DNA from: SSSZ01 sp036732025
GTDB taxonomy: Bacteria; Pseudomonadota; Gammaproteobacteria; Burkholderiales; Rhodocyclaceae
Direction of reading: 5' to 3'
DNA length: 64,000 nucleotides
Assembly (NCBI GenBank): GCA_036732025.1
Contig: DAINDE010000003.1
Span: 62,001-126,000, forward strand
Part shown: in pieces, positions 32,391 through 39,897 of the stretch
How the letters are laid out: each line of letters starts with the position of its first letter
Position numbering within the stretch: position 1 is the first letter of the stretch
Translations under genes and position numbers: made by a program
The notes under the pieces: generated by a model
Databases searched by the model: none
What the model was told of the DNA's origin: nothing
What the model saw: only the letters and a program-made list of their open reading frames with translations

Positions 32391-33671
32391 TCATTTTGCG
32401 CGAAGTTTTTTGGACATTTCCTGGATCGGCATCGCCAGAATCGCGTTGATGACGCGCTGCTGGCCGGCATGGGCAAATGTCCTGAAACCGTCGGCAATGG
32501 CGCTCAATCCGTGGTTGAGGAGGGGGACGAGGGTGTCCAGGAGGTTGGCTGCAACGCTTTCCCGGAGGCCGAGTTGAGCGCCAAACCCGATCACGTCATC
32601 GCGGGTAAGGTCCGCGAAAAAACGGGCCTTCCCGATCGGCATGGTGAGTTCGACGTCCGGCCAGTAGGGCGGGCGAGGGTCATGTTCCCGGGTTGCGTAG
32701 ATCACGGTGCTCACCAGGTCATAGAACGGCGCCAAAGTGATCCCGCCGGGGCCGACCAGGAAAGAGACGTTCTTCATGTGGGCATCGTGATTGCCGATGA
32801 GGATGTTGAACACGGTCCACCGGTAAAGGTTGATCCGGGCCTGCGCCGCCGTCCGGCAAAGCTTGATGCAGTCGTTGAGCGTCTCGGCAGAGGCCTTCGA
32901 GTATTTGAGGCGGCGATCGAGAGAAAGCAGTTGCAAGGCGTCGAGCGTGTGGACACGTTCGACGACATCGCCCTGGAGACTGCGGTCAAAGCGTTCCACC
33001 AGGTAAATCGGTGATGGTGCCTGTCGGAAAGTGACATTGGGAACCGGCAGGCCGACATGCCTAGCCAGGGTCATGCAGAAATATTCGTTGATCGCCGTAT
33101 GTGGAAACCCGTCAACCTTACTGTCCGGCTTCAGAATGTGAGTCGAGCATTCGCCACCGACCGGCTCGAAAATTTGCAAATCCTTCAGGGTGACCGCTAG
33201 CTTGGCCTGGGCACCGGCGAGCGACATGCGCTTCGGCGAGTCCGCCGACAGGGAGCGTCGCGGCAATTCGTCGATTCGGTGCTGCAACTCATCGTCCGGT
33301 AAAGGGCAGAGCCCGGATGACGTCACGGAACTGCCGGGAGGCAACAAGGTGATGGCACCGGCGGATTCTGCACCGAAGTAGGCAAGCAGCCCCCAGGCAT
33401 CGTTGACGTCGACGGCGGCATCCTTGGCTAGTAGTTCCCGGGCCATTTCTTCGGGCAGGAGGTTGTCGCAAAACCACTGCACCGGTCGCAAGGAGCCGGT
33501 ATCGACGATCTTCCCGGCCTGCAATGGCAACATCGGGGAGATCGCGTAGCGCCCCTGGTGGCCGAGCCAGGCCGGATCGTATTGGAAGGTCCAGAAGCCA
33601 CCCTCATCCCGGAGGGTGCCGACTGCCTGGCCATTGATGCTGGCAATCAGTTCGCGGACATCGTCAGTCAT
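32391..33671 (-). CDS. hipA: HipA family serine/threonine kinase toxin
   Basis: A 426-residue HipA-type kinase. It has the ATP-grasp region SLAGAQAKLAVTL (about residues 150-162), the catalytic loop FNILIGNHDAHMKN (Asp and His-Asn) and FYDLVST for the metal-binding Asp. HipA phosphorylates a tRNA synthetase and causes dormancy in known cases. The start overlaps the stop of hipB (ATGA), giving the usual hipBA order. Confidence 0.88.
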   Translation of the reverse strand: MTDDVRELIASINGQAVGTLRDEGGFWTFQYDPAWLGHQGRYAISPMLPLQAGKIVDTGSLRPVQWFCDNLLPEEMARELLAKDAAVDVNDAWGLLAYFGAESAGAITLLPPGSSVTSSGLCPLPDDELQHRIDELPRRSLSADSPKRMSLAGAQAKLAVTLKDLQIFEPVGGECSTHILKPDSKVDGFPHTAINEYFCMTLARHVGLPVPNVTFRQAPSPIYLVERFDRSLQGDVVERVHTLDALQLLSLDRRLKYSKASAETLNDCIKLCRTAAQARINLYRWTVFNILIGNHDAHMKNVSFLVGPGGITLAPFYDLVSTVIYATREHDPRPPYWPDVELTMPIGKARFFADLTRDDVIGFGAQLGLRESVAANLLDTLVPLLNHGLSAIADGFRTFAHAGQQRVINAILAMPIQEMSKKLRAK

Positions 33672-33940
33672 CGCGAAATCCTGCGCCGCGGCGGTTGTTG
33701 CTCGAAATTCTCGGGGAGTTCGACGCCCGGCGGCAGTTCGAGAACGACGTCGATGCCTAGATCGGCCAGCACCGACAGCACCTTGCCGATTTGGGCGGTT
33801 TCCTTGCCGCGCTCCAGATCGCTCACGAAAACATGCGAAGCGTTAAGCTCGGTGGCACGCAGCCCCTGAGCGATTCGGGTGCTGGCGACAATGCGGCCAA
33901 GCTCGGCGACGGAGCGGATGCGGTGTCGGGTCGTAGGCAT
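33668..33940 (-). CDS. hipB: HipB-type XRE antitoxin
   Basis: A 90-residue helix-turn-helix protein starting MPTTRHRIRSVAELG. The HTH is in RIAQGLRATELNASHVFVSD LERGKETAQ (about residues 27-54), with a C-terminal EFxxQPPRR tail. It should bind HipA and repress the operon. The ATG at 33940 was preferred to a TTG three codons upstream. Confidence 0.82.
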   Translation of the reverse strand: MPTTRHRIRSVAELGRIVASTRIAQGLRATELNASHVFVSDLERGKETAQIGKVLSVLADLGIDVVLELPPGVELPENFEQQPPRRRISR

Positions 33941-33947
33941 GATGATC

Positions 33948-34024
33948 AAGCTAAAAGAAATTATCGATTAGCTTAGTCCCCGATTTGTGTATGTGTCAAA
34001 TCAAACGCAATATACGTTGCGTTT
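33948..34024. promoter_or_regulatory. hipBA operator-like inverted repeats
   Basis: Two inverted repeats lie upstream of hipB: AAGCTAA (33948-33954) with TTAGCTT (33968-33974), and AAACGCAA (34003-34010) with TTGCGTTT (34017-34024). HipB binds paired palindromic operators in known systems, so these are the natural candidates. Binding is inferred. Confidence 0.55.
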
Positions 34025-34106
34025 AGCGAGTTGGATGTTCAAGAAAACAGGCAAACGAAACAATCGTTGATTTTATTGAGCAGGCTAAGTAACTGGGGTC
34101 AGGACT

Positions 34107-35623
34107 CCATGGCACTACCTTAAGCCGTTGTACCCCGAGATTTGCGGATGTTGTGGCGTGCGACATCGCGCGTGACAGTCAGCAACTGATGATTTTTCGG
34201 CCGTCGTTTGATGGCATGGGGCTCGATCCGTCCAGGGCGAACCGGTAGTCGCAGCAGGCTGATGGCGCCGAGCAGATGCGCCGTCATGGCGACGACACTG
34301 GCGCGCCCGGCAAAGCGCAGCTGTTGTTCAAAAGCCAGATAGAGCTGGATCGTGCCCTTGAAGCTTAGCGCCCGAGCTTCGATGCCGGCGCCGGCCGCCG
34401 CGCGAACCATCAAGGCGCAGACAAGGTTATAGGCCAAGAGATAGACGGCGATTTCTTTGTCGACCATCGACGCCGATTGCGTGCGCAAAATATCCATGCC
34501 CATTTCGGCCTTGATCGAACGCAGGTCAACCTCGACCTGCCAGCGCCGACCGTACAGCGCATCAATGTCCGTCGCGCTCACGGTCTTGGCATCGCTCAAG
34601 GTGGTGACGAGAATACGCCCGCCGATTTCTGTTTCGCGCATCGACAGCCGCTCCGGCATCGATTCGTAGGTTTCGGCGTCCATCCAGGAAGGGCGTTGGG
34701 GGCGAATCCAGTCAACCAAATGATCCCGCCGCCCCAGGCGTCGGCCGCGGCGGAAGTCGGTAATTCGGCGCTGATGCTGCCGGGTAACCAGATCGACGCC
34801 GCGTCGTACCAACAGCGCGGCGGTGAAGTAGTTGCAGTGATAGCGATCAGCCAGGACGATGTCTCCAGAATCCAGTTGCGGCATCAGCTGGCGAAACAGT
34901 GCCTGCTCGCCGGTGTGCTTGCCGCGGCACGGTCCCAAGGCCCACTCCAGCACGGCGCCGGTCGATAACGAGATTACGGCAACCAGCATCGCCAGTGGAA
35001 ATCCCAGCCCCGCTTGCTGCACGCCGCTTTGCGGATACACCGACTGATTGCTTGCGGTGTCCGGCATCGAGATCGTCGTACCGTCCATCAGCTTGATCGA
35101 ACGCCCACGCCATTTCCAATCGGCCGGACTTTCCCGCTCCAGCGTCTCGCCGACCTTCAGCGCGAGCCGGCGGATCAATCCCAACGGCAAGCGTTGGCGC
35201 GCCTTGCAGTAGGGCCCGCTGTTCAGACTGCATGCGGCCTCCCCACACGCCGTCCGTTCGCTCAAGCGCCGGGACACCGCATCCTGGCACGCACCGTCCT
35301 GGCTCAGCGCCTGGCCAATGAATAACCCCAAGGTCGTCAGCGGGGGATAGATGCGCTCCCGAAAGGCGCCAACTTCCTCGACCACCAGCTGCTGCAAATC
35401 CGCAGCAGGTAACACGGCCCCCAAGGCCTGGGTCGGTTGATCGCCGAATTGCCGACGGAATCGTTCAACCCCTTGGCGCAGGCGTTTTTTTGCTAGCATC
35501 CACCATGGCTGATCCTCCTGTTATCGAACGTGACTTCAGACATCACGATCTTAGCAAGCGGGGCTCTCAGCCTTCTTCTTTTTCTGCGCCCAACTATCCC
35601 ATCGGCTTAAGGTAGTGCCATGG
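34107..35623 (-). mobile_element. IS4-family insertion sequence, intact
   Basis: The element is 1517 bases with perfect terminal inverted repeats of at least 20 bp (CATGGCACTACCTTAAGCCG at 34108-34127 and its complement at 35603-35622). It is flanked by 11-bp direct repeats GGGTCAGGACT (34096-34106 and 35624-35634). Long target duplications fit the IS4 subgroup. Intact ends, duplication and transposase point to a recent insertion. Confidence 0.93.
34120..35499 (-). CDS. IS4-family transposase
   Basis: A 459-residue DDE transposase. Catalytic acidic residues appear in KLMDGTTISMPD, IVLADRYHCNYF and the IS4 signature YGRRWQVEVDLRSIK. It fills almost the entire element between the terminal repeats and has no frameshift. 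Confidence 0.93.
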   Translation of the reverse strand: MLAKKRLRQGVERFRRQFGDQPTQALGAVLPAADLQQLVVEEVGAFRERIYPPLTTLGLFIGQALSQDGACQDAVSRRLSERTACGEAACSLNSGPYCKARQRLPLGLIRRLALKVGETLERESPADWKWRGRSIKLMDGTTISMPDTASNQSVYPQSGVQQAGLGFPLAMLVAVISLSTGAVLEWALGPCRGKHTGEQALFRQLMPQLDSGDIVLADRYHCNYFTAALLVRRGVDLVTRQHQRRITDFRRGRRLGRRDHLVDWIRPQRPSWMDAETYESMPERLSMRETEIGGRILVTTLSDAKTVSATDIDALYGRRWQVEVDLRSIKAEMGMDILRTQSASMVDKEIAVYLLAYNLVCALMVRAAAGAGIEARALSFKGTIQLYLAFEQQLRFAGRASVVAMTAHLLGAISLLRLPVRPGRIEPHAIKRRPKNHQLLTVTRDVARHNIRKSRGTTA

Positions 35624-35632
35624 GGGTCAGGA

Positions 35633-35714
35633 CTGAAAAACCTCCGGCGCTTGCGCAAGGAACGCGGCCTGAGCCAGGAGGTCATGGCCGAGTTGGCGGA
35701 ATTCCACTGGACCT
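35633..35714 (+). pseudogene. XRE-type regulator remnant, left piece
   Basis: Reads LKNLRRLRKERGLSQEVMAE, the start of an XRE helix-turn-helix, then breaks at the mercury transposon. The IS4 element interrupts the sequence just upstream, and no start codon in frame remains. The continuation is at 39294. Confidence 0.6.
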
Positions 35715-35766
35715 GGGGGCGTCTCAGAAAACGGAAAAAATCGTACGCTAAGAGCCGGAAGCGCCC

Positions 35767-36177
35767 TTAGCAGCAGTGCAAGGCTGCAATCAACGGGCAG
35801 GAAACATTGCCGTGGTGCGCGTGGCACTCGCTCACCAGCTTCGACAGCACCTCTTCCATCCGCGTGAGGTCTGCCATGCGTGCGCGCACACCGGCCAGCC
35901 GGTGAGCAGCCAGTTCGGCCGCCTCGCTGCAATGGGTGCCGTCCTCCAGTTTCAGGAGTTGGCTGATCTCATCCAGGCTGAACCCCAGGCGCTGGGCTGA
36001 TTTCACGAACTTCACCCGCGCCACGTCCGCCTGCCCGTAGCGGCGGATACGGCCATATGGACGCTCCGGCTGGGGCAACAAGCCCTTGAGCTGATAGAAG
36101 CGGATGGTTTCCACGTTGACCCCGGCCGCCTTGGCGAAGGCCCCGATGGTTAGGTTCTCTAAATCGTTCTCCATCAT
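35767..36177 (-). CDS. merR: Mercuric resistance regulator MerR
   Basis: A 136-residue MerR starting MMENDLENLTIGAFAKAAGV. The three Hg(II)-binding cysteines occur in GTHCSEA, VSECHAHH and NVSCPLIA. It is divergent from merTPA over the 19-bp-spaced promoter: repressor without Hg, activator with it. Confidence 0.95.
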   Translation of the reverse strand: MMENDLENLTIGAFAKAAGVNVETIRFYQLKGLLPQPERPYGRIRRYGQADVARVKFVKSAQRLGFSLDEISQLLKLEDGTHCSEAAELAAHRLAGVRARMADLTRMEEVLSKLVSECHAHHGNVSCPLIAALHCC

Positions 36178-36179
36178 AC

Positions 36180-36210
36180 TTGACTCCGTAGTTGACTACG
36201 GAAGTAACGT
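36180..36210 (+). promoter_or_regulatory. merT promoter and MerR operator
   Basis: TTGACT (36180-36185) and TAACGT (36205-36210) are 19 bp apart. The spacer holds the perfect dyad TCCGTAGT-TG-ACTACGGA (36185-36202). This is the standard mer operator-promoter, with TAACGT in place of the usual TAAGGT. Confidence 0.9.
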
Positions 36211-36245
36211 TACAGCATCAAGCGAAGTCCCGGAAGGAGAACCTC

Positions 36246-36596
36246 ATGTCGGAACCCAAGAACGGCCGCGGTGCACTGGCGACCGGCGGCGTCGCGGCCG
36301 TCCTCGCCTCGGTCTGCTGCCTCGGCCCCCTCGTACTGGTCGCGCTCGGCTTCTCCGGCGCGTGGATCGGCAACCTGAGCGTGCTGGAGCCGTACCGGCC
36401 GATCTTCATCGGCGCGGCGCTTGTCGCGCTGTTCTTCGCCTGGCGCAGCATCTTCCGACCGGCCCATGCCTGCAGGCCCGGTGACGTTTGCGCCGTGCAC
36501 CAAGTGCGGACAGCCTACAAGGTGATTTTCTGGATCGTGGCCGCCCTAGTCCTGGTTGCCCTCGCTTTCCCCTACGTCCTGCCGCTGTTTTACTGA
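36246..36596 (+). CDS. merT: Mercuric ion transporter MerT
   Basis: A 116-residue inner-membrane protein with three hydrophobic helices. The Cys pair SVCCLGPL in helix 1 and the cytoplasmic Cys pair in HACRPGDVCAVHQ take Hg(II) from MerP and pass it to MerA. GAAGGAG precedes the ATG. Confidence 0.95.
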   Translation: MSEPKNGRGALATGGVAAVLASVCCLGPLVLVALGFSGAWIGNLSVLEPYRPIFIGAALVALFFAWRSIFRPAHACRPGDVCAVHQVRTAYKVIFWIVAALVLVALAFPYVLPLFY

Positions 36597-36608
36597 AAGG
36601 AGATCACC

Positions 36609-36887
36609 ATGAAGAAACTCGCCGCCCTGATCGCCCTGGCCGCCACCCTGAGCGCACCCGCCTGGGCTGCTACCAAGACTGTCACCCTGTCGGTGCCCGG
36701 CATGACCTGCGAGGCCTGCCCGATCACGGTCAAGAAGGCACTGTCCAAGGTCGCCGGTGTAGAGAAGGCCGAAGTCAGCTTCGAGAAGCGGGAAGCCGTC
36801 GTCACCTTCGACGACGTGAAGACCAATGCCGACGCCTTGACCAAGGCCACTGCAAACGCGGGCTACCCCTCCGGCGTCAAGCAGTGA
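36609..36887 (+). CDS. merP: Periplasmic mercury-binding protein MerP
   Basis: A 92-residue protein with signal peptide (MKKLAALIALAATLSAPAWA) and an HMA domain with GMTCEACPITVKKAL, the Hg(II)-binding CxxC. It follows merT by 12 bases with AAAGGAG upstream. Confidence 0.95.
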   Translation: MKKLAALIALAATLSAPAWAATKTVTLSVPGMTCEACPITVKKALSKVAGVEKAEVSFEKREAVVTFDDVKTNADALTKATANAGYPSGVKQ

Positions 36888-36894
36888 GGGCACC

Positions 36895-38586
36895 ATGATG
36901 GCCGAAGCGATCACCCTTCACATCGAAGGCATGACCTGCACGTCGTGCGCCGAGCACGTCCAGCAGGCTTTGAGAAACGTGCCCGGCGTGCGCTCGGCCT
37001 CGGTGTCCTATCCGCGCAAACGGGCCGAGATCGAGGCGGACGCGGGCGTGAGCGTGGCCCCGCTGGTTGCCGCAGTGGTCACGCTCGGCTATCGCGCACG
37101 GCGTGCCGACACGCCTAACAAGCCTGCCGGCCTGCTGAACAAGGCGCTGGGCTGGCTCAGTGGCGAAACGAAGCATGAAGGCGGTGAACAAGCGCTGCAC
37201 GTGGCCGTGATCGGTAGCGGTGGCGCGGCGATGGCGGCAGCGCTGAAAGCCGTCGAGCAAGGCGCGCGCGTGACGCTGATCGAGCGGGGCACCATTGGTG
37301 GCACCTGCGTCAATGTCGGCTGCGTGCCCTCCAAGATCATGATCCGCGCCGCCCACATCGCTCACCTGCGCCGCGAAAGCCCGTTCGATGAAGGGCTGCC
37401 CGCCGCAGCGCCGACCGTGCTGCGCGAACGGCTGCTGGCCCAGCAACAAGGCCGTGTCGATGAACTGCGCCACGCCAAGTACGAGAGCATCCTGGACGTC
37501 AATCCGTCCATCACCGTGCTGCGCGGCGAGGCCCGTTTCAAGGACGCGCGCACGCTGACCGTGGCGATCACTGACGGCGGTACGCACGAGGCGAGCTTCG
37601 ACCGCTGCCTGATTGCGACCGGCGCAAGCCCCGCGATCCCGCCGATCCCCGGCTTGAAGGACACGCCGTACTGGACCTCCACCGAGGCGCTGGCGAGCGA
37701 CAGCATTCCCGAGCGGCTGGCCGTCATCGGTTCGTCGGTGGTGGCGGTCGAGTTGGCGCAAGCCTTCGCCCGGCTGGGCAGCCAGGTCACGATCTTGGCG
37801 CGCAGCACGCTGTTCTTCCGCGAAGACCCGGCCATCGGGGAAGCCGTCACGGCCGCGTTCCGCGCCGAGGGCATCGAAGTGCTGGACCACACCCAGGCGA
37901 GCCATGTTGCCTATGCGGACGGGGAATTCGTGCTCACCACAGGGCGCGGTGGGCTGCGCGCCGACAAGCTGCTGGTCGCCACCGGCCGCGCGCCGAACAC
38001 GCGCAGCCTGAACCTTGAAGCGGCAGGCGTCGAAGTCAATGGGCAGGGAGCCATCTTCATCGACCGCGCCATGCGCACCAGCGTGCCGCACATCTTTGCC
38101 GCCGGCGACTGCACCGACCAGCCGCAATTCGTCTATGTGGCGGCAGCGGCCGGCACCCGCGCCGCGATCAACATGACCGGCGGCGACGCGGCGCTGGACC
38201 TGATCGCGATGCCGGCGGTGGTATTCACCGATCCGCAGGTGGCGACGGTGGGCTACAGCGAAGCCGAAGCGCACCACGACGGCATCGAGACCGACAGCCG
38301 GCTGCTGACGCTCGACAACGTGCCGAGGGCGCTCGCCAACTTCGACACACGCGGTTTCATCAAGCTGGTGGCTGAGGCCGGCTCGGGGCGGCTGATCGGC
38401 GTACAGACGGTGGCCCCAGAAGCGGGAGAACTGATCCAGACGGCCGCGCTGGCGATCCGCCACCGGATGACCGTGCAGGATCTGGCCGACCAGTTGTTCC
38501 CGTATCTCACGATGGTCGAGGGGCTGAAGCTCGCGGCGCAGACCTTCAGCAAGGACGTGAAGCAACTGTCCTGCTGCGCCGGGTGA
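36895..38586 (+). CDS. merA: Mercuric reductase MerA
   Basis: A 563-residue flavoprotein reducing Hg(II) to volatile Hg(0) with NADPH. An N-terminal HMA domain (GMTCTSCAEHVQQ, residues 12-24) is followed by a linker, the FAD site VIGSGGAAMAAA, the redox GGTCVNVGCVPSK, the NADPH region and the C-terminal LSCCAG vicinal Cys pair. Complete. Confidence 0.97.
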   Translation: MMAEAITLHIEGMTCTSCAEHVQQALRNVPGVRSASVSYPRKRAEIEADAGVSVAPLVAAVVTLGYRARRADTPNKPAGLLNKALGWLSGETKHEGGEQALHVAVIGSGGAAMAAALKAVEQGARVTLIERGTIGGTCVNVGCVPSKIMIRAAHIAHLRRESPFDEGLPAAAPTVLRERLLAQQQGRVDELRHAKYESILDVNPSITVLRGEARFKDARTLTVAITDGGTHEASFDRCLIATGASPAIPPIPGLKDTPYWTSTEALASDSIPERLAVIGSSVVAVELAQAFARLGSQVTILARSTLFFREDPAIGEAVTAAFRAEGIEVLDHTQASHVAYADGEFVLTTGRGGLRADKLLVATGRAPNTRSLNLEAAGVEVNGQGAIFIDRAMRTSVPHIFAAGDCTDQPQFVYVAAAAGTRAAINMTGGDAALDLIAMPAVVFTDPQVATVGYSEAEAHHDGIETDSRLLTLDNVPRALANFDTRGFIKLVAEAGSGRLIGVQTVAPEAGELIQTAALAIRHRMTVQDLADQLFPYLTMVEGLKLAAQTFSKDVKQLSCCAG

Positions 38587-38603
38587 GGAAAAGGAGGTGT
38601 TCG

Positions 38604-39017
38604 ATGAACGCCTACACGGTGTCGCGCCTGGCCCAGAATGCCGGCGTGATCGTGCACGTCGTGCGCGACTACCCGGCGCTGCGCACGATGATCGGCGGCA
38701 CGCTCAACATCAAGCACGTGCGCGCCCATTGGGACGAAATCCTGCGGCTCGCCGCCTCGATCAAGCAGGGCACGGTGACGGCCTCGCTGATGCTGCGAAA
38801 GCTCGGCAGCTACCCACGCCAGAACGGCTTGGCCGTGGCCCTGCGCGAGTTGGGACGCATCGAGCGCACGCTGTTCATCCTGGACTGGCTGCAAAGCGTC
38901 GAACTGCGCCGCCGCGTGCATGCAGGGCTGAACAAGGGCGAGGCACGCAACGCGCTGGCCCGCGCCGTGTTCTTCAACCGCCTGGGAGAAATCCGCGACC
39001 GCAGTTTCGAGCAGTAG
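38604..39017 (+). pseudogene. merD N-terminus fused to tnpA 3' fragment
   Basis: The first about 20 residues (MNAYTVSRLAQNAGVIVHVV) are the start of MerD. From RDYPALRTMIGGTLNIKHVR onward the sequence is the C-terminal part of Tn21-type transposase TnpA, in frame. The fusion runs to a TAG at 39015-39017 inside EIRDRSFEQ, where related TnpA proteins continue. It indicates an internal deletion removing the rest of merD, any merE and resolvase, and most of tnpA. Neither half should be functional. Confidence 0.85.
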
Positions 39018-39260
39018 CGCTACCGGGCCAGCGGCCTCAACCTGGTGACGGCGGCCATCGTGCTGTGGAACACGGTCTATCTGGAGCGGGCCGCGAACGC
39101 CTTACGTGGCCATGGCCAGACCGTCGATGACGCGCTGTTACAGTATCTGTCGCCGCTGGGCTGGGAACACATCAATTTGACCGGCGATTATCTCTGGCGC
39201 AGCAGCGCCAAGATCGGCGCGGGCAAGTTCAGGCCGCTACGGCTGCTGCAACCCGCTTAG
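39018..39260 (+). pseudogene. tnpA 3' end after in-frame stop
   Basis: The same frame continues past the TAG as RYRASGLNLVTAAIVLWNTV and SPLGWEHINLTGDYLWRSS to a stop at 39258-39260 inside the right inverted repeat. This is the normal TnpA C-terminus. The TAG stands where CAG (Gln) is expected, so a single C-to-T change explains it. Confidence 0.85.
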
Positions 39261-39293
39261 CGTACGATTTTTTCCGTTTTCTGAGACGACCCC

Positions 39294-39387
39294 GACCTAC
39301 GTGTCGCAACTGGATCTCCTGGCAAGCATTGAAACATCGGGGCCAAGCAGAGGCAGTCCCTCACCAATAGCTCAGGGGCGGTCATAA
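39294..39387 (+). pseudogene. XRE-type regulator remnant, right piece
   Basis: If the transposon and one GACCT copy are removed, the left piece joins as EFHWTYVSQLDLLASIETSG, continuing to a TAA at 39385-39387. HWTYVSQ fits the end of an XRE recognition helix. The rest is not typical, so the gene may have been damaged before the insertion. Confidence 0.55.
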
Positions 39388-39897
39388 CTGCATTTTGGGA
39401 ATCGAGCCTATCGATTCCTCCACCAGTTCAACCCACGCGGAGCGAGCGTTTTGGCTGGTTGCCCATACCTTCACGTTCGGCGGGTTACCGCAATTGCCGA
39501 CGATGACCATTAGGTAGCGCTCCCTGTCTCCCTGGAAGGCAGATAGGTATTCTTCAGTCGTCTGTCGATCTTGGCCTGATGGACTGGGGCGTGCCTCCGG
39601 ATGGGTATGCCACAACCCGACAGCGTGCAGGCTCAAGGCGAACTGCCGGTCCCGATCACGCTTTGCCGCTTCGATGTCCGGATTGTAGGAACATCGGGTG
39701 CGACGGTCGCCCCTGTTGGGCCCCGTGGCAGTCGTTACGATAAGGCTATGGGCATCCGGGTCGATTGCATAAATCTCCCCGCCGGCTTCCTTCTGCCATA
39801 TCCGTCGCTGAACGTGTCTATACATATGCTCGAGCGCGGCGGCCGTGAAGAGAACATAGCGCCCATAGCCGGGGTAAAAGAATAGTCGATTGTTCAC
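39382..39897 (-). CDS. cap3: CBASS Cap3-like JAB deconjugase
   Basis: A 171-residue JAB/JAMM metalloprotease: Glu in EAGGEIYAID, then the HxH...SxxD motif in LWHTHPEARPSPSGQDRQ (about residues 94-112). Cap3 in type II CBASS cleaves the bond that Cap2 makes to the CD-NTase C-terminus. It overlaps cap2 by four bases and is last in the operon. Confidence 0.88.
   Translation of the reverse strand: MNNRLFFYPGYGRYVLFTAAALEHMYRHVQRRIWQKEAGGEIYAIDPDAHSLIVTTATGPNRGDRRTRCSYNPDIEAAKRDRDRQFALSLHAVGLWHTHPEARPSPSGQDRQTTEEYLSAFQGDRERYLMVIVGNCGNPPNVKVWATSQNARSAWVELVEESIGSIPKMQL

Larger units (their letters stand above)
35715..39293. mobile_element. Tn3-family (Tn21 subgroup) mercury transposon, defective
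   Basis: Both ends are 38-bp inverted repeats (35715-35752 and 39256-39293) with one mismatch, containing CGGAAAAAATCGTACGCTAAG-type Tn21/Tn501 sequence. The 5-bp direct repeat GACCT flanks it (35710-35714, 39294-39298). It carries merR and merTPA, but tnpA is only a 3' fragment and tnpR is absent, so movement would need a transposase in trans. Confidence 0.93.

Noticed and set aside
35767..39260. A complete Tn21/Tn501-type transposon with functional transposase
   Set aside because: tnpA is only a 3' fragment fused to merD and has a further stop; no resolvase is present.
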